Positions 1 through 8,465 of a stretch of DNA of 64,000 nt are shown here, in pieces; the stretch's first letter is position 1, and the number at the start of each line of letters is the position of its first letter. A program made the translations under genes and the position numbers. This DNA comes from Pelagimonas phthalicica (GTDB lineage Bacteria > Pseudomonadota > Alphaproteobacteria > Rhodobacterales > Rhodobacteraceae): assembly GCF_004364805.1 (NCBI RefSeq), contig NZ_SOAP01000003.1:372001-436000 (forward strand), written 5' to 3'. The notes below the pieces were generated by a model that did no database searches, was not told the DNA's origin, and saw nothing but the letters and a program-made list of their open reading frames with translations.

Positions 1-750
1 GTTTCTGAAATGTCCTGGACCAAAAAGAACGTTCACCCGGGCAAGATCGTCTCCACATCTCAGGAAGTCGACGTCATGGTTCTGGAAATCGACGGCTCCA
101 AGCGCCGCGTTTCCCTTGGTCTCAAGCAGACCATGCGCAACCCATGGGAGCAGTTCGCTGAATCCTATCCTGAGGGCACTCAGGTTGAGGGCGAAGTCAA
201 GAACATCACCGAATTCGGTCTGTTCATCGGCCTCGAAGGCGATATCGACGGCATGGTTCACCTCTCCGACCTGTCCTGGGACGAGCGTGGCGAAGATGCG
301 ATCCAGAACTACCGCAAAGGCGACATGGTTCAGGCCGTTGTCTCCGAAGTCGACATCGAGAAAGAGCGTATCTCGCTCTCGATCAAGGCGCTGGGTGGTG
401 ACAAATTCGCAGATGCGGTTGGCGGCGTGAAGCGCGGCTCGATCGTGACCGTCGAAGTGACCGCGATCGAAGATGGTGGCATCGAAGTGGAATATGAAGG
501 CATGAAATCCTTCATCCGCCGCTCCGACCTGTCCCGTGACCGTGCTGAGCAGCGCCCAGAGCGCTTCAACACCGGTGACAAGATCGACGTGCGCGTCACC
601 AATATCGACAGCAAGACCCGTCGTCTGGGCCTGTCGATCAAAGCACGCGAAATCGCAGAAGAAAAAGAAGCCGTGGAACAGTATGGTTCCTCCGACTCCG
701 GTGCGTCGCTCGGCGACATCCTGGGCGCGGCTCTGAAGGGCGACGAGTAA
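1..750 (+). CDS. rpsA: 30S ribosomal protein S1, C-terminal part (5' end outside window)
   Basis: The frame is open from base 1 and ends at TAA 748-750, so about 249 C-terminal residues of S1 are present. S1 binds mRNA on the 30S subunit and helps load structured or weak-SD messages. The fragment shows the end of one S1 (OB-fold) repeat (RRVSLGLKQ), a full repeat with the typical TEFGLFIGL and MVHLSDLSW motifs, and a last repeat ending RLGLSIKAREIAEEKEA, followed by a short acidic/Gly tail. A strong terminator follows directly. In related bacteria ihfB usually follows closely; here about 2.4 kb of other genes lie between them. Confidence 0.97.
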   Translation, partial: VSEMSWTKKNVHPGKIVSTSQEVDVMVLEIDGSKRRVSLGLKQTMRNPWEQFAESYPEGTQVEGEVKNITEFGLFIGLEGDIDGMVHLSDLSWDERGEDAIQNYRKGDMVQAVVSEVDIEKERISLSIKALGGDKFADAVGGVKRGSIVTVEVTAIEDGGIEVEYEGMKSFIRRSDLSRDRAEQRPERFNTGDKIDVRVTNIDSKTRRLGLSIKAREIAEEKEAVEQYGSSDSGASLGDILGAALKGDE

Positions 751-772
751 TCGTCACGCTCTCGCGACACAG

Positions 773-803
773 AAAGGCCCCGGAGAAATCCGGGGCCTTT
801 TTT
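773..803 (+). terminator. Rho-independent terminator of rpsA
   Basis: A GC-rich hairpin (AAAGGCCCCGG, short loop, CCGGGGCCTTT) runs into a run of T. It lies 23 bases after the rpsA stop codon, in the position expected of an intrinsic terminator. Confidence 0.93.
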
Positions 804-905
804 GTTTGGGGCGTATCTGGATTTGGCGTGTCAATCCAATGCATCCAGACATTAAAGCGTTACTCCTCCGATGTCAGGCCAAAGCTTTACAAGAATCATG
901 CAATA

Positions 906-931
906 GGTTATGGAATGATCATTCCATAACC
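906..931. promoter_or_regulatory. Perfect 26-bp palindrome, probable TetR operator
   Basis: The left arm GGTTATGGAATGA (906-918) is followed with no spacer by its exact reverse complement (919-931). It ends 10 bases before the ATG of the TetR-family gene at 942. TetR-family repressors bind such palindromes as dimers and commonly autoregulate, so this is the likely operator of the adjacent gene and its downstream partner. The binding itself is inferred. Confidence 0.85.
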
Positions 932-941
932 CGTGATTGAT

Positions 942-1553
942 ATGCCCAGACCCATTGAATACGACAAGAACGCGTTGCTTGACCGAGCTTTGAAAGCCTT
1001 TTGGATCAACGGCTATGCGGGCTGTTCTATCCAGGAGCTGGTGGAGGCGACGGGGATGGGGCGGCAGGGGCTGTATAATGTCTTTGGCGACAAGGATGGT
1101 GTCTTTCTTGCCGCCGCCGAGCACTACACATCCATGGTGGCCGAGCAATGCAAACCCTTGCACGCGCCGGATGCCAATATGGCGACGATCAAATCCTTCA
1201 TCCTCAGCTCTCTTGCCGCGCAAGAAACCCATGGCGGCGGGGCCTGCTTTGCTGTTGTCACCGCCTTTAGCCCCCAGGCCACCGACCCCAGGATTGCGCC
1301 GGTTCTTGAGGCTGTTGCGCATAAGGTGCGCAGCGGTTTCGCTGGGGTTCTGCGCGCTGAACAAGACCGGGGCAGGGTCACGTCGCACGCCTCGACAGAG
1401 GCTTTGGCTGACTACCTTTACGCCAGCATGAACGGGCTCAGCGCCCTTGCCAAAACCGGCGGCGGACGCGTGCGGGTTGAGGACGCCTTGGACATTGCCC
1501 TCGCCACTCTGGACCACGAACAGGACACCACATGTCTCGCAAAACCTTCCTGA
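942..1553 (+). CDS. TetR/AcrR family transcriptional regulator
   Basis: A 203-residue protein with an N-terminal helix-turn-helix at about residues 29-49 (SIQELVEATGMGRQGLYNVF), preceded by the usual helix DRALKAFWINGY, and an all-helical ligand-binding C-terminus. ATG at 942 is chosen because the protein then begins MPRPIEYDKN, as is usual in this family; a GTG at 933 in the same frame sits almost against the operator. The gene overlaps the next membrane-protein gene by 22 bases, so the two are probably co-transcribed and autorepressed through the palindrome at 906-931. The ligand is unknown. Confidence 0.9.
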   Translation: MPRPIEYDKNALLDRALKAFWINGYAGCSIQELVEATGMGRQGLYNVFGDKDGVFLAAAEHYTSMVAEQCKPLHAPDANMATIKSFILSSLAAQETHGGGACFAVVTAFSPQATDPRIAPVLEAVAHKVRSGFAGVLRAEQDRGRVTSHASTEALADYLYASMNGLSALAKTGGGRVRVEDALDIALATLDHEQDTTCLAKPS

Positions 1554-1912
1554 CCTTTGCCGCCTTCATCGCCTGCACCATCGGCACCATCGCGTTTCTG
1601 TTTCCGACAACGCTCTTGGTGGATATGAAAAGCGCGCAGCCCACCGGCGCGGGGCTGGTCATGGCGCGAACGGCAGGGGCCTTTTTGTTCAGCATCGGTG
1701 TCCTGAATATCTTGGTCCGATCACATGAGGCCTCGCCGACCCTTGCGGCTATTTTGCTTGCGAACGCCCTGTTACAAGTGTTGATCCTGCCCGTTGATCC
1801 CTTGGCCTATATGTTCGGCATCTACGCCTCGCCCATGTCCTTCCTGCCCAACACCCTCCTTCATCTTGTGTTGCTGGCCGGGTTTTTGCACTTCTGGCGC
1901 GGGACTCGGTGA
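1532..1912 (+). CDS. Small four-helix membrane protein (DUF4345-like)
   Basis: A 126-residue protein with about four hydrophobic segments: residues 5-25, 42-62, 70-90 and 100-122. Its start lies inside the 3' end of the TetR gene (22-base overlap), so translation is probably coupled and the TetR protein may control it. The size and topology resemble small DUF4345-type membrane proteins often paired with TetR regulators; the assignment to that family is tentative. No catalytic motif is visible. Confidence 0.75.
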   Translation: MSRKTFLTFAAFIACTIGTIAFLFPTTLLVDMKSAQPTGAGLVMARTAGAFLFSIGVLNILVRSHEASPTLAAILLANALLQVLILPVDPLAYMFGIYASPMSFLPNTLLHLVLLAGFLHFWRGTR

Positions 1913-2011
1913 CTTTAGTCCTGTCTCTCGGCACTTCATGATATTTGAGTTGCACCGCCCCAAGCGCGCCCCTTAGGCTGAACCTATTGAAAAAGAGAAT
2001 TTGGGGGAGCC

Positions 2012-2275
2012 ATGAAACGGTTCGTGTGTACAACCGCCCTTGTTATTGTCGCCAGCACGGCCTTTGCCAGCGGCCCTGACACGTTGAAAATGAAGTTCAA
2101 GGTCGAGGATGGCATCCATAAGATGCTGGGCGTTTTTGGCAGTGATTGGGCTCCGGGGCAGGTGCAGTCCGAGGCGGCCAAGAATTGTGCCGAGATCGGC
2201 AAACCCTTTGGCGGTTTGCAAGTCTTGGGGCGTAATGCCCAGGGGCTCACGGTGTTTGAGGCCAGATGCAAATAG
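2012..2275 (+). CDS. Small secreted protein of unknown function
   Basis: An 87-residue protein with a classical signal peptide (MKRFVCTTALVIVASTAFAS, cleavage likely after the AFA motif) and a mature part of about 67 residues with two cysteines (NCAEIG and the terminal ARCK), which could form a disulfide in the periplasm. A GGGGGAG ribosome binding site precedes the ATG. It is separate from the genes around it. I do not recognise the family. Confidence 0.7.
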   Translation: MKRFVCTTALVIVASTAFASGPDTLKMKFKVEDGIHKMLGVFGSDWAPGQVQSEAAKNCAEIGKPFGGLQVLGRNAQGLTVFEARCK

Positions 2276-2294
2276 CACCTGACCCCTTTGGCGG

Positions 2295-2727
2295 TTAGCC
2301 GCGCGTTTCATAGCGCAATTTGATCACCGGCTGACCCGTATAATCGTCGTGACGGCGGCTCAGTTCGACAAAGCCGAACCGTTCATAAAACCGACGACCC
2401 AGCGGATTGTGCTCAAACACATCCAACTCCAAAACCGGTTGGCGCTGCAAAGCTGCTGTCACCAAGGCCTGACCCAGGCCCTTGCCCTGACAGTCCGGAT
2501 CGACAAAAAGCCCGCCCACAGTGTGGCCCAACAGGGCGATAAAACCGCAAAGCCGGTTCTGCTCATGCGCCACAAGTGTTTGGGCTTGTGGCAGGTAAAT
2601 CTGGCGAACATTGTCACATTCCTGCTCCAGAAAGGCTGGTGACACAAACCCATGCGCCTGTTGGCTGGCACGGCGATAGATGTCGACGATTGCGTCGTCA
2701 TCGGAGAGGTTGATAGTCTTTGATCAT
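2295..2727 (-). pseudogene. GNAT family N-acetyltransferase, frameshifted near its start
   Basis: The main open part (2295-2645) reads as a GNAT acetyltransferase: VGGLFVDPDCQGKGLGQALV is the acetyl-CoA binding motif A and FYERFGF the C-terminal motif. The only start in that frame is a GTG in the middle of the conserved FVSPAFLEQE segment. Upstream the same frame continues with good GNAT sequence (INLSDDDAIVDIYRRASQQ) but meets a TGA and has no start codon. An ATG at 2727, preceded by an AAGAGA ribosome binding site, reads MIK and would continue into it if one base near 2717-2722 were removed. So the gene is broken by a one-base insertion, or the sequence has an error there. A short product from the internal GTG would lack the N-terminal helix. 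Confidence 0.7.
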
Positions 2728-3136
2728 TGTTTGATGTCTCTTGATTTGATTGGATCAAGTTTTGATTGGCTGCAAACACACATGCGGCCCAAAGCCGTTT
2801 CATGTGGTCACACTGTCATGGATGCTGTGCATCCGGCCCAATCAGGACATCAAACCTCCTGCCATTTGATCTGTGACACCGCTCTATCAGCCCCACCCAA
2901 CTGTCGCAAGCGGGACAAAAGGGCAGACGAATCGCCGCATGGGATGCTGCGACTGCACAGCCCGGTTTTTGCGCCATTCACCGCCTATTTCACGAGACTG
3001 CGGCGCTATTTCTGCTCAAATAGCTGCAAAACATGAGTTTTTCACCCATTGAACAGTTTTCGGAACGCAATTCGCGTCCTATAGTCGGGCAATAATCACG
3101 TGCAAATGACAAGCACAGCAGGGGGGATGCGAAAGC
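2728..3136. other. Gene-free stretch upstream of ihfB
   Basis: About 400 bases separate the divergent acetyltransferase remnant and ihfB. An open frame on the plus strand (2680-3036) has no family features and poor start context. The stretch should hold the ihfB promoter; no clear repeat or RNA gene was seen. Confidence 0.5.
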
Positions 3137-3418
3137 ATGATCAGGTCTGAATTGATCCAGAAGATTGCGGATGAGAACCCGCACCTGTATCAGCGGGATG
3201 TGGAACGGATCGTCAATACGATCTTCGAAGAGATCACCAATGCCATGGCTCGGGGCGACCGGGTCGAATTGCGGGGCTTCGGAGCGTTTTCGGTCAAGAA
3301 GCGGGATGCACGCACCGGCCGCAACCCCCGTACCGGGGAATCTGTCGAGGTCGAGGAAAAGCACGTGCCCTTCTTCAAGACCGGCAAGCTGCTGCGGGAC
3401 CGCCTGAACGGGAAATAA
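3137..3418 (+). CDS. ihfB: Integration host factor subunit beta
   Basis: A 93-residue HU/IHF-fold protein that, with IhfA, bends DNA at specific sites in the nucleoid. It begins [19 protein letters not shown] and has the DNA-binding arm [20 protein letters not shown], the usual IHF-beta signature. Length matches the family. A GGGGGGAT ribosome binding site precedes the ATG. lapA follows after 3 bases, so the two form an operon. IhfB near rpsA and trpF is the expected order in Rhodobacterales. Confidence 0.97.
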   Translation: MIRSELIQKIADENPHLYQRDVERIVNTIFEEITNAMARGDRVELRGFGAFSVKKRDARTGRNPRTGESVEVEEKHVPFFKTGKLLRDRLNGK

Positions 3419-3421
3419 CCC

Positions 3422-3781
3422 ATGCGGTATATTCGTTACGCTTTTTACGCAGCGCTCGCAGTGCTTCTTGTAACCGTGTCTTTGGCCAATCGTGACATGG
3501 TGACATTGAACACCTTGCCCGAGGCCGTGGCGGCCATTCCGGGTGTTGGCTGGCTGTCGCAATCGGTTGAGGTGCCGCTGTTTATCGTTGTCCTGGGCAG
3601 CCTGATCCTTGGCGTGTTGCTGGGTGAAGTGCTGGAATGGCTGCGTGAGCACAAGCACCGCGCTGATGCCGCGCAAAAGGGCGCGCAGGTGCGCAAGCTT
3701 GAGCGTGAGCTGAAAAAGACTCAGGCCGAGCGCGACAAGGACAAGGACGAGGTTCTGGCGCTTTTGGATCAGGCCAGCTGA
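3422..3781 (+). CDS. lapA: LapA-domain (DUF1049) inner membrane protein
   Basis: A 119-residue protein with two membrane segments (about residues 3-22 and 45-67) and a charged cytoplasmic coiled-coil tail (RKLERELKKTQAERDKDKDE), the layout of lipopolysaccharide assembly protein A. In E. coli LapA works with LapB to tune LpxC turnover and so LPS synthesis. It starts 3 bases after ihfB. No lapB is adjacent, so the exact role here is by family analogy. Confidence 0.85.
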   Translation: MRYIRYAFYAALAVLLVTVSLANRDMVTLNTLPEAVAAIPGVGWLSQSVEVPLFIVVLGSLILGVLLGEVLEWLREHKHRADAAQKGAQVRKLERELKKTQAERDKDKDEVLALLDQAS

Positions 3782-3810
3782 TCCACTTGTAAAGTTGAGA
3801 ATGCCCTTAT

Positions 3811-3895
3811 AGGGCCGGGGAGGGGGCGCTGCCCCCTCTTGCTTTTCAAGCAATTCACCCCCGGGATATTTGTGCCAAGAAGAAACAGGGCGACA
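3811..3895 (+). repeat. Two-hairpin intergenic repeat, copy 1
   Basis: Stem 1 is GAGGGGGC-GCT-GCCCCCTC (3820-3838), stem 2 TTGCTT-TTC-AAGCAA (3839-3853), then a conserved tail CCCCCGGGATATTTGTGCC followed by AAGAAGAAAC. Related copies lie at 11435-11493 and 40932-40994. It sits between lapA and trpF and may act as a terminator of the ihfB-lapA transcript. Confidence 0.75.
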
Positions 3896-3897
3896 GC

Positions 3898-4557
3898 ATG
3901 GATGTGAAGGTCAAGATTTGCGGTTTGTCGAAACCGGCAGATGTGGAAGCTGTGGCCAAGGCGGGCGCGGCCTATGCAGGGTTTGTGTTCTTTCCCAAGT
4001 CACCGCGCAATGTCAGTGTCGAGCAGGCGCGCGACCTTGCGGTGCTGGCCCCGGTTGGTTTGGCCAAGGTGGCTCTGGTCGTGAATCCGGATAATGCGCT
4101 GCTGGATGAGATCTGCGGCCGCGTGGCCATCGACATATTGCAACTGCATGGCGAGGAAAGCCCCGAGCGCGTCGCCGAGATCCGCAGCCGCTATGGTCTG
4201 CCGGTGATGAAGGCCGTGGGCGTCGCCACTGCCGAGGATCTGGGGCAATTGCCTGCTTATGAGCGTGTCTGTGACCAGATCCTTGTTGATGCCAAAGCGC
4301 CCAAAGGGGCCGATCTGCCCGGCGGCAACGGCTTGGCTTTTGACTGGCGTCTGATTGCTGGGCGGCGTTGGTCGCGCCCTTGGATGCTGGCGGGCGGGCT
4401 AACGCCTGACAATGTCGCGCGCGCCGTGGAACTGACCGGGGCGACCCAGGTCGACGTGTCCTCGGGCGTCGAAAGCGCGCCGGGGCAAAAGAATGCCGGG
4501 CTGATCGCGGAGTTTGTCAGCGCGGCCCAAAGCGCGGGCGCTATTCCCGAACTCTAG
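3898..4557 (+). CDS. trpF: Phosphoribosylanthranilate isomerase
   Basis: A 219-residue TIM barrel that converts N-(5-phosphoribosyl)anthranilate to CdRP in tryptophan synthesis. Visible motifs are VKICGL with the catalytic Cys near residue 7, [28 protein letters not shown] and [14 protein letters not shown], which bind substrate phosphate. Length is normal. In related genomes trpB often comes next; here the following gene is a convergent ArsC-like gene, so trpB must be elsewhere. Confidence 0.95.
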   Translation: MDVKVKICGLSKPADVEAVAKAGAAYAGFVFFPKSPRNVSVEQARDLAVLAPVGLAKVALVVNPDNALLDEICGRVAIDILQLHGEESPERVAEIRSRYGLPVMKAVGVATAEDLGQLPAYERVCDQILVDAKAPKGADLPGGNGLAFDWRLIAGRRWSRPWMLAGGLTPDNVARAVELTGATQVDVSSGVESAPGQKNAGLIAEFVSAAQSAGAIPEL

Positions 4558-4579
4558 GCCTTGTTGACAGAGCCTAAGC

Positions 4580-4918
4580 TTACAGGATCTCCAGCACCTG
4601 TTCTGGCGGGCGGCCAATGGTAGCTTTGCCATTGGCAAACAGGATCGGGCGTTCGATCAGCTTGGGCGCGTCTGCCATGGCGGTCAGCAGGGTCTCGGCA
4701 TCGCTGTCTTTGCTCAGGCCCTTGTCTTTGAACGCCGCCTCCTTGACTCGCATCATCGCGATCACCGGCAGGCCCAGCATGTCAGCGGCAGCGCGCAGTT
4801 CCGCGACTGTGGGCACATCCTCTAGATATTTGCGGATCTCGGGCGCATGGCCGTTTTCTTCAAGCAGCGTCAGGGTTTGGCGCGATTTTGAACAACGTGG
4901 ATTGTGCCACAGGATCAT
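4580..4918 (-). CDS. ArsC-like reductase (thioredoxin fold, YfgD/ArsC family)
   Basis: A 112-residue protein with NPRCSKSR at residues 6-13, where Cys9 is the active-site cysteine of glutaredoxin-dependent ArsC proteins, and the conserved LIERPILF segment near residue 90. It may reduce arsenate or, as for many YfgD-type members, an unknown substrate. There are no ars genes around it. It overlaps pyrD by 4 bases (ATGA) and is the last gene of the leftward DUF952-DUF1330-pyrD operon. Confidence 0.85.
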   Translation of the reverse strand: MILWHNPRCSKSRQTLTLLEENGHAPEIRKYLEDVPTVAELRAAADMLGLPVIAMMRVKEAAFKDKGLSKDSDAETLLTAMADAPKLIERPILFANGKATIGRPPEQVLEIL

Positions 4919-5973
4919 AGCCAGTCCTCTCTTTTGGTGCCGACAGCCTCGGCGACATTTACAAACCCGTCGCGGGCCAAAAGCTGATCCAGCCCGCGCG
5001 CGATCTCAGCCCCCAGCGTCAGCCCGCCATAGACCAGCGCCGTATATAGCTGCACCGCCGAGGCCCCGGCGCGGATCTTGTCATAGGCCTGTTGGGCCGA
5101 GCCGATGCCGCCCACCCCAATCAGGGGCAGTTTGCCTTCGGTCAGCAGGGAAAGCTGCGCCAAAACGCGGGTGGACTTTTCAAACAGGGGCGCACCGGAC
5201 AGACCGCCAGACTCGCCCTTGTGCTGCGATGTCAGCCCCTCGCGCGACAGGGTGGTGTTGGTGGCGATGACTCCAGACACACCCGAGCTCAGCGCGACTT
5301 CGGCCACATCTTTCAGCCCCTGTTCGTCCAGATCCGGGGCGATTTTCAAAAAGACCGGAATGGGCGTGGCCAGATCGCCGCGCGCCTCCATCACCCCGCC
5401 AAGCAAAGCCGCCAGCGCGTCCTTGCCCTGCAAATCGCGCAGCTTTTCGGTGTTGGGTGAGCTGACATTCACCGTGGCAAAATCCAGATGCGCGCCGCAA
5501 TGGCGCAGCACTTTGGCAAAATCTTCGGCGCGGTCGCTGCTATCCTTGTTGGCACCCAGGTTCAGACCCAGAACCATATCGCGCGGGCGTTTGGCCAGCC
5601 GGGTCGCGGCGGCTTCCATACCCTCATTGTTAAAGCCAAACCGGTTGATGGCCGCGCGGTCCTCAGACAGGCGGAACAGGCGCGGTTTCGGGTTGCCCGG
5701 CTGGGCGCGCGGCGTGATCGCCCCCACCTCGACAAAGCCAAACCCGGCCCGGCTGAGCGGGTGCAGCGCCTCGGCGTTTTTGTCAAATCCGGCGGCGATG
5801 CCTACGGGATTGGTCATGTTCAGCCCGGCGACCGAGCAGCGCAACCGATCCGAGGTCACCAGCCCCGGCAAAGGGGCAAGGCCCGCCTTGAGCGCCTTGA
5901 GCGCAACGCCATGCGAGGTTTCAGGATCAAGTTTGCGCAGCAGGCTCATGCCAAGCGTTTCGAGGGCTTTCAT
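4915..5973 (-). CDS. pyrD: Dihydroorotate dehydrogenase (quinone), class 2
   Basis: A 352-residue FMN enzyme that oxidises dihydroorotate to orotate and passes electrons to the membrane quinone pool. It shows [14 protein letters not shown], the FMN-binding loop [29 protein letters not shown], the active-site segment [11 protein letters not shown] with the class 2 catalytic serine, and [14 protein letters not shown]. The N-terminal helices of class 2 enzymes (membrane contact) are present. It overlaps the genes on both sides by 4 bases, so translation is coupled. Confidence 0.96.
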   Translation of the reverse strand: MKALETLGMSLLRKLDPETSHGVALKALKAGLAPLPGLVTSDRLRCSVAGLNMTNPVGIAAGFDKNAEALHPLSRAGFGFVEVGAITPRAQPGNPKPRLFRLSEDRAAINRFGFNNEGMEAAATRLAKRPRDMVLGLNLGANKDSSDRAEDFAKVLRHCGAHLDFATVNVSSPNTEKLRDLQGKDALAALLGGVMEARGDLATPIPVFLKIAPDLDEQGLKDVAEVALSSGVSGVIATNTTLSREGLTSQHKGESGGLSGAPLFEKSTRVLAQLSLLTEGKLPLIGVGGIGSAQQAYDKIRAGASAVQLYTALVYGGLTLGAEIARGLDQLLARDGFVNVAEAVGTKREDWL

Positions 5974-6398
5974 CCGAACACATCTCCGGTCTCAGTTGGG
6001 GCATTGCGGATCAGGCGCGAGGTTGCGACGCCCGCCTGACGGTGGATCACCGCCTTGGCGTAATCCGGGTCTTTGACCATGGCCATAAAGGCATGGGCCG
6101 AAGGGTAGCGCGCGATAAACACATGATCCCAATCCTCGCCCTCAGGCCCGATCAAGGTGCAGCGAAACGCGCCGCGCCACAGGATGGTGCCACCAACCCG
6201 GGCCAGAACCGGGCCGCTTTCGGCGCCATAGCGGGCATAGGCCTCAGCCCCGCTCAGCCCTTGCCCGTGCAGGGCGTGGCCCTCGGGATAGGCAGCCTGA
6301 TCGCGCAGCTTGACGAGGTTCAGCATCTCGCAAGGCTCATCGCGGTTCAGCCCTTTGAACAGGTCAAACTGGGCGCGGGTCGGGTCGATATGGCTCAC
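5970..6398 (-). CDS. DUF1330 domain protein
   Basis: A 142-residue protein with the ferredoxin-like dimeric alpha/beta-barrel pattern of DUF1330: [17 protein letters not shown], then a central [19 protein letters not shown] and [35 protein letters not shown] in shorter blocks. The biochemical role of this family is not settled. It sits in an operon with pyrD and a DUF952 gene, with 4-base overlaps on both sides. Confidence 0.85.
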   Translation of the reverse strand: MSHIDPTRAQFDLFKGLNRDEPCEMLNLVKLRDQAAYPEGHALHGQGLSGAEAYARYGAESGPVLARVGGTILWRGAFRCTLIGPEGEDWDHVFIARYPSAHAFMAMVKDPDYAKAVIHRQAGVATSRLIRNAPTETGDVFG

Positions 6399-6733
6399 AC
6401 CATTTCCTCCGGGAATTGGTGCCCGTCCGGGCCCAGCGGCAGGTCGCGGGTCCAGAGGATGTCGGCCAGGCGCAAAGGCGCATAAAGATGGGGGAATTTG
6501 TCACCGCCGCGCGAGACCTCCCATTTCAGCGCCTCACCCAGGGCATCGGCATCCAAAGCGGCCAGCAACAACCCGTCGATCCCGGCAAAATGCTTGGCGG
6601 CGGTTTCGCGGGCCTGGGCGGCGGTCGAGAAATGCACAAACCCGTCAGCGACATCAATAGGCGCGCCAGCGGTTTCGCCCTGCGCCTGCAAATCGGCCCA
6701 TTCCGGGGCCCGGAGAATTTTGTAGATCAGCAT
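6395..6733 (-). CDS. DUF952 domain protein
   Basis: A 112-residue protein beginning MLIYKILRAPEWADLQAQG and containing FVHFSTAAQARETAAKHFAG and LYAPLRLADILWTRDLPLG, the pattern of the DUF952 family (related in fold to ADP-ribosyltransferase-like proteins). The ATG at 6733 is preferred over an upstream ATG at 6799 because the upstream extension is proline-rich and unlike the family. Function unknown. It overlaps the DUF1330 gene by 4 bases. Confidence 0.88.
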   Translation of the reverse strand: MLIYKILRAPEWADLQAQGETAGAPIDVADGFVHFSTAAQARETAAKHFAGIDGLLLAALDADALGEALKWEVSRGGDKFPHLYAPLRLADILWTRDLPLGPDGHQFPEEMV

Positions 6734-6764
6734 GGGGCCGTGATGCGGCGCCGCTGCTGTGGGG

Positions 6765-7151
6765 TCAAGCGGGTTGCGGCTCTGACCGGGGGGATTCACT
6801 GTCCAATTGCGTCTCTAGCAGCTGAAGCCGATCCAGAACGGCTGCGCGACGCTCTTGTAGTTCGGCCATGAGCCGATCAATGCTCTCCAGCTTTTCGGTC
6901 ATCTTGGCGATGCCACCCTCGCAAGGGCCTGAACCGTCATCGCTCAGACACGCCCGCATGGCATAGATCTCGCGCGTCGAAAACCCGGTGGCGATAAAGT
7001 CGCGGATCCGCGCGGCGCGGCGCAGATCCGATGGGCTGTACTGGCGATAGCCGTTCAGGGTCCGGCCGACCGCCATCAACCCGGCGCTTTCATAATGGCG
7101 CAGCATGCGCTGGCTGATGCCAAGATGGAGGGCGGCGTCTTTGGGGGTCAT
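6765..7151 (-). CDS. MerR family transcriptional regulator
   Basis: A 128-residue protein: MTPKDAALHLGISQRMLRHY is the winged helix-turn-helix, followed by ESAGLMAVGRTLNGYRQY and a C-terminal coiled coil (KLESIDRLMAELQERRAAVL). ATG 7151 is used because the protein then begins with the HTH, as MerR proteins do. One conserved-position cysteine (GPCEGG) is present but no metal-binding cysteine pair, so the signal is unknown. A MerR-type promoter lies upstream of the SDR gene at 8237-8267 and is its probable target. Confidence 0.9.
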   Translation of the reverse strand: MTPKDAALHLGISQRMLRHYESAGLMAVGRTLNGYRQYSPSDLRRAARIRDFIATGFSTREIYAMRACLSDDGSGPCEGGIAKMTEKLESIDRLMAELQERRAAVLDRLQLLETQLDSESPRSEPQPA

Positions 7152-7239
7152 TTGGCGGCCTCTTTGTGGTGGTGAAGATTGAGCTAGGGTCTTTTGTACA
7201 AAAACCAAGGCAACGTGACTTACAGAAGAACGAGCAACA

Positions 7240-7387
7240 GAGGTTCGCGCCCGACCCCGAGGGTGGGCCTAACTGGCATGGTTTCCGCTTGCATCCTCGC
7301 CGCTTTGCAGAGGATTGCGATGTTTCAAAATTCGCGCCCGCCCTGGGGGGGCGGGGTCGGGCGCGAACCGGATTGCAGGCAATCCGG
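7240..7387 (-). repeat. Multi-hairpin dispersed repeat, copy 1
   Basis: It contains exact 17-bp inverted arms (GGTTCGCGCCCGACCCC at 7242-7258 and its reverse complement at 7353-7369), a nested stem TTCGCGCCCG (7331-7340) with 7358-7367, and a hairpin CCGGATTGC-AG-GCAATCCGG at 7368-7387. Read on the minus strand it aligns with 16380-16582. It fills the gene-free stretch 7152-7428 between the MerR and SDR genes. Confidence 0.75.
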
Positions 7388-7428
7388 GAACGACTCTTCT
7401 CGTCTGCGCAAAAGCAACAAGGACGAGA

Positions 7429-8193
7429 TTACTCCCGCAGCGTCCAGCCCCCATCCACCGTCAAGATCTGCCCGGTCAGCCAGGCATTCTCGGCACTGCC
7501 CAGGCGCAGCACCCAAGGCACGATGTCCTCGGTCACCCCGCGCCGCCCCAGAGGGATTTGCTTTGCCTCCTGCGCCTCAATCTGCGCCGCCATCTCGGCG
7601 GGCAGCCCCATCATCCCGGTCAAAGCCCCGGTCTGGACCGGCCCCGGCGCAATGGCGTTCACCCGCACGCCATCCCCGGCAAATTCAAGAGCCCAGGCGC
7701 GGGTCAGGTGTTCCAGCGCCGCTTTGCTCGCCGCATAATGCGCCATCATCGGCGCGTCCTTGCGCGATACCGCGGTGCCAATATTCACAATCGCCCCCTT
7801 GCTCGCTTTCAAGGCCTCCGCCCCGGCCTTCACCAGCATGGATGGCGCGGTGATGTTCACGGCACCCATCTGGCTGATCACCTCTGCGTCATAAGCGGGC
7901 AGGGGCATCGGTTGACCAGCCCCGGCATTGTTGACGATCAGGTCAATCCGTCCCCACCGGGCCAAGGCGCGCGCAACAAGGACCGCGCCAGTTGCCGGAT
8001 CAGCGGCATCCGCCTGCACAGCCTCAATTGCTGCGCTGTTGCCCGCCACCTCTGCCAACCGATCCATATTCCGCCCGGTGATCACCACCTTGGCACCCTG
8101 CCGTACGAGTTCCAGCGCCACGGCTTTGCCTATGCCAGAACTGCCCCCAGTCACAATCGCCACCTTGTCCTGCCACGTGTTGGTACCTGTCAT
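7429..8193 (-). CDS. SDR family NAD(P)-dependent oxidoreductase
   Basis: A 254-residue classical short-chain dehydrogenase. The cofactor motif TGGSSGIGK is at residues 15-23, then VNNAGAG, the catalytic tyrosine/lysine YAASK, and the C-terminal VDGGW. ATG 8193 is chosen because it places the Rossmann motif at the usual distance from the N-terminus; a longer frame to 8376 would add an unrelated extension and overrun the promoter. A MerR-type promoter with a 14-bp palindrome lies about 45-75 bases upstream. Substrate unknown. Confidence 0.93.
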   Translation of the reverse strand: MTGTNTWQDKVAIVTGGSSGIGKAVALELVRQGAKVVITGRNMDRLAEVAGNSAAIEAVQADAADPATGAVLVARALARWGRIDLIVNNAGAGQPMPLPAYDAEVISQMGAVNITAPSMLVKAGAEALKASKGAIVNIGTAVSRKDAPMMAHYAASKAALEHLTRAWALEFAGDGVRVNAIAPGPVQTGALTGMMGLPAEMAAQIEAQEAKQIPLGRRGVTEDIVPWVLRLGSAENAWLTGQILTVDGGWTLRE

Positions 8194-8236
8194 CTCGCTG
8201 CGTCTCCTGTGTTGCAAAATGCTGTCAGGGGGCAGG

Positions 8237-8267
8237 GGTAGCGCTATGACACTAGTGTCAGGGTCAA
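8237..8267 (-). promoter_or_regulatory. MerR-type promoter/operator of the SDR gene
   Basis: On the minus strand a -35-like TTGACC (8267-8262) is followed by the perfect palindrome TGACACTAGTGTCA (8260-8247) and a weak -10-like GCTACC about 19 bases after the -35. A dyad placed inside an over-long spacer is the hallmark of MerR-controlled promoters. The nearby MerR gene (6765-7151) is the likely regulator. Confidence 0.75.
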
Positions 8268-8465
8268 GCGGTATTTCCTCCACAGGCCCTAATTGCAGCA
8301 GCGCCGCAAGCGGGCCTGCCACTTTGTCAGGCAGCGGCGCGACATGAAACCGATACAAATCACGCCTATTGGGCAAGGGTCCGCTGCGTCATGTTTTTCG
8401 GCTTTGACTCGCCCTTAGAACAGGTGCAGCATCACACGATATAATAACCGACACAGGGGAATATC

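Noticed and set aside
2680-3036. A 118-codon frame before ihfB
   Set aside because: No ribosome binding site, Cys/His/Ser-rich random-looking sequence and no recognisable family; treated as non-coding.
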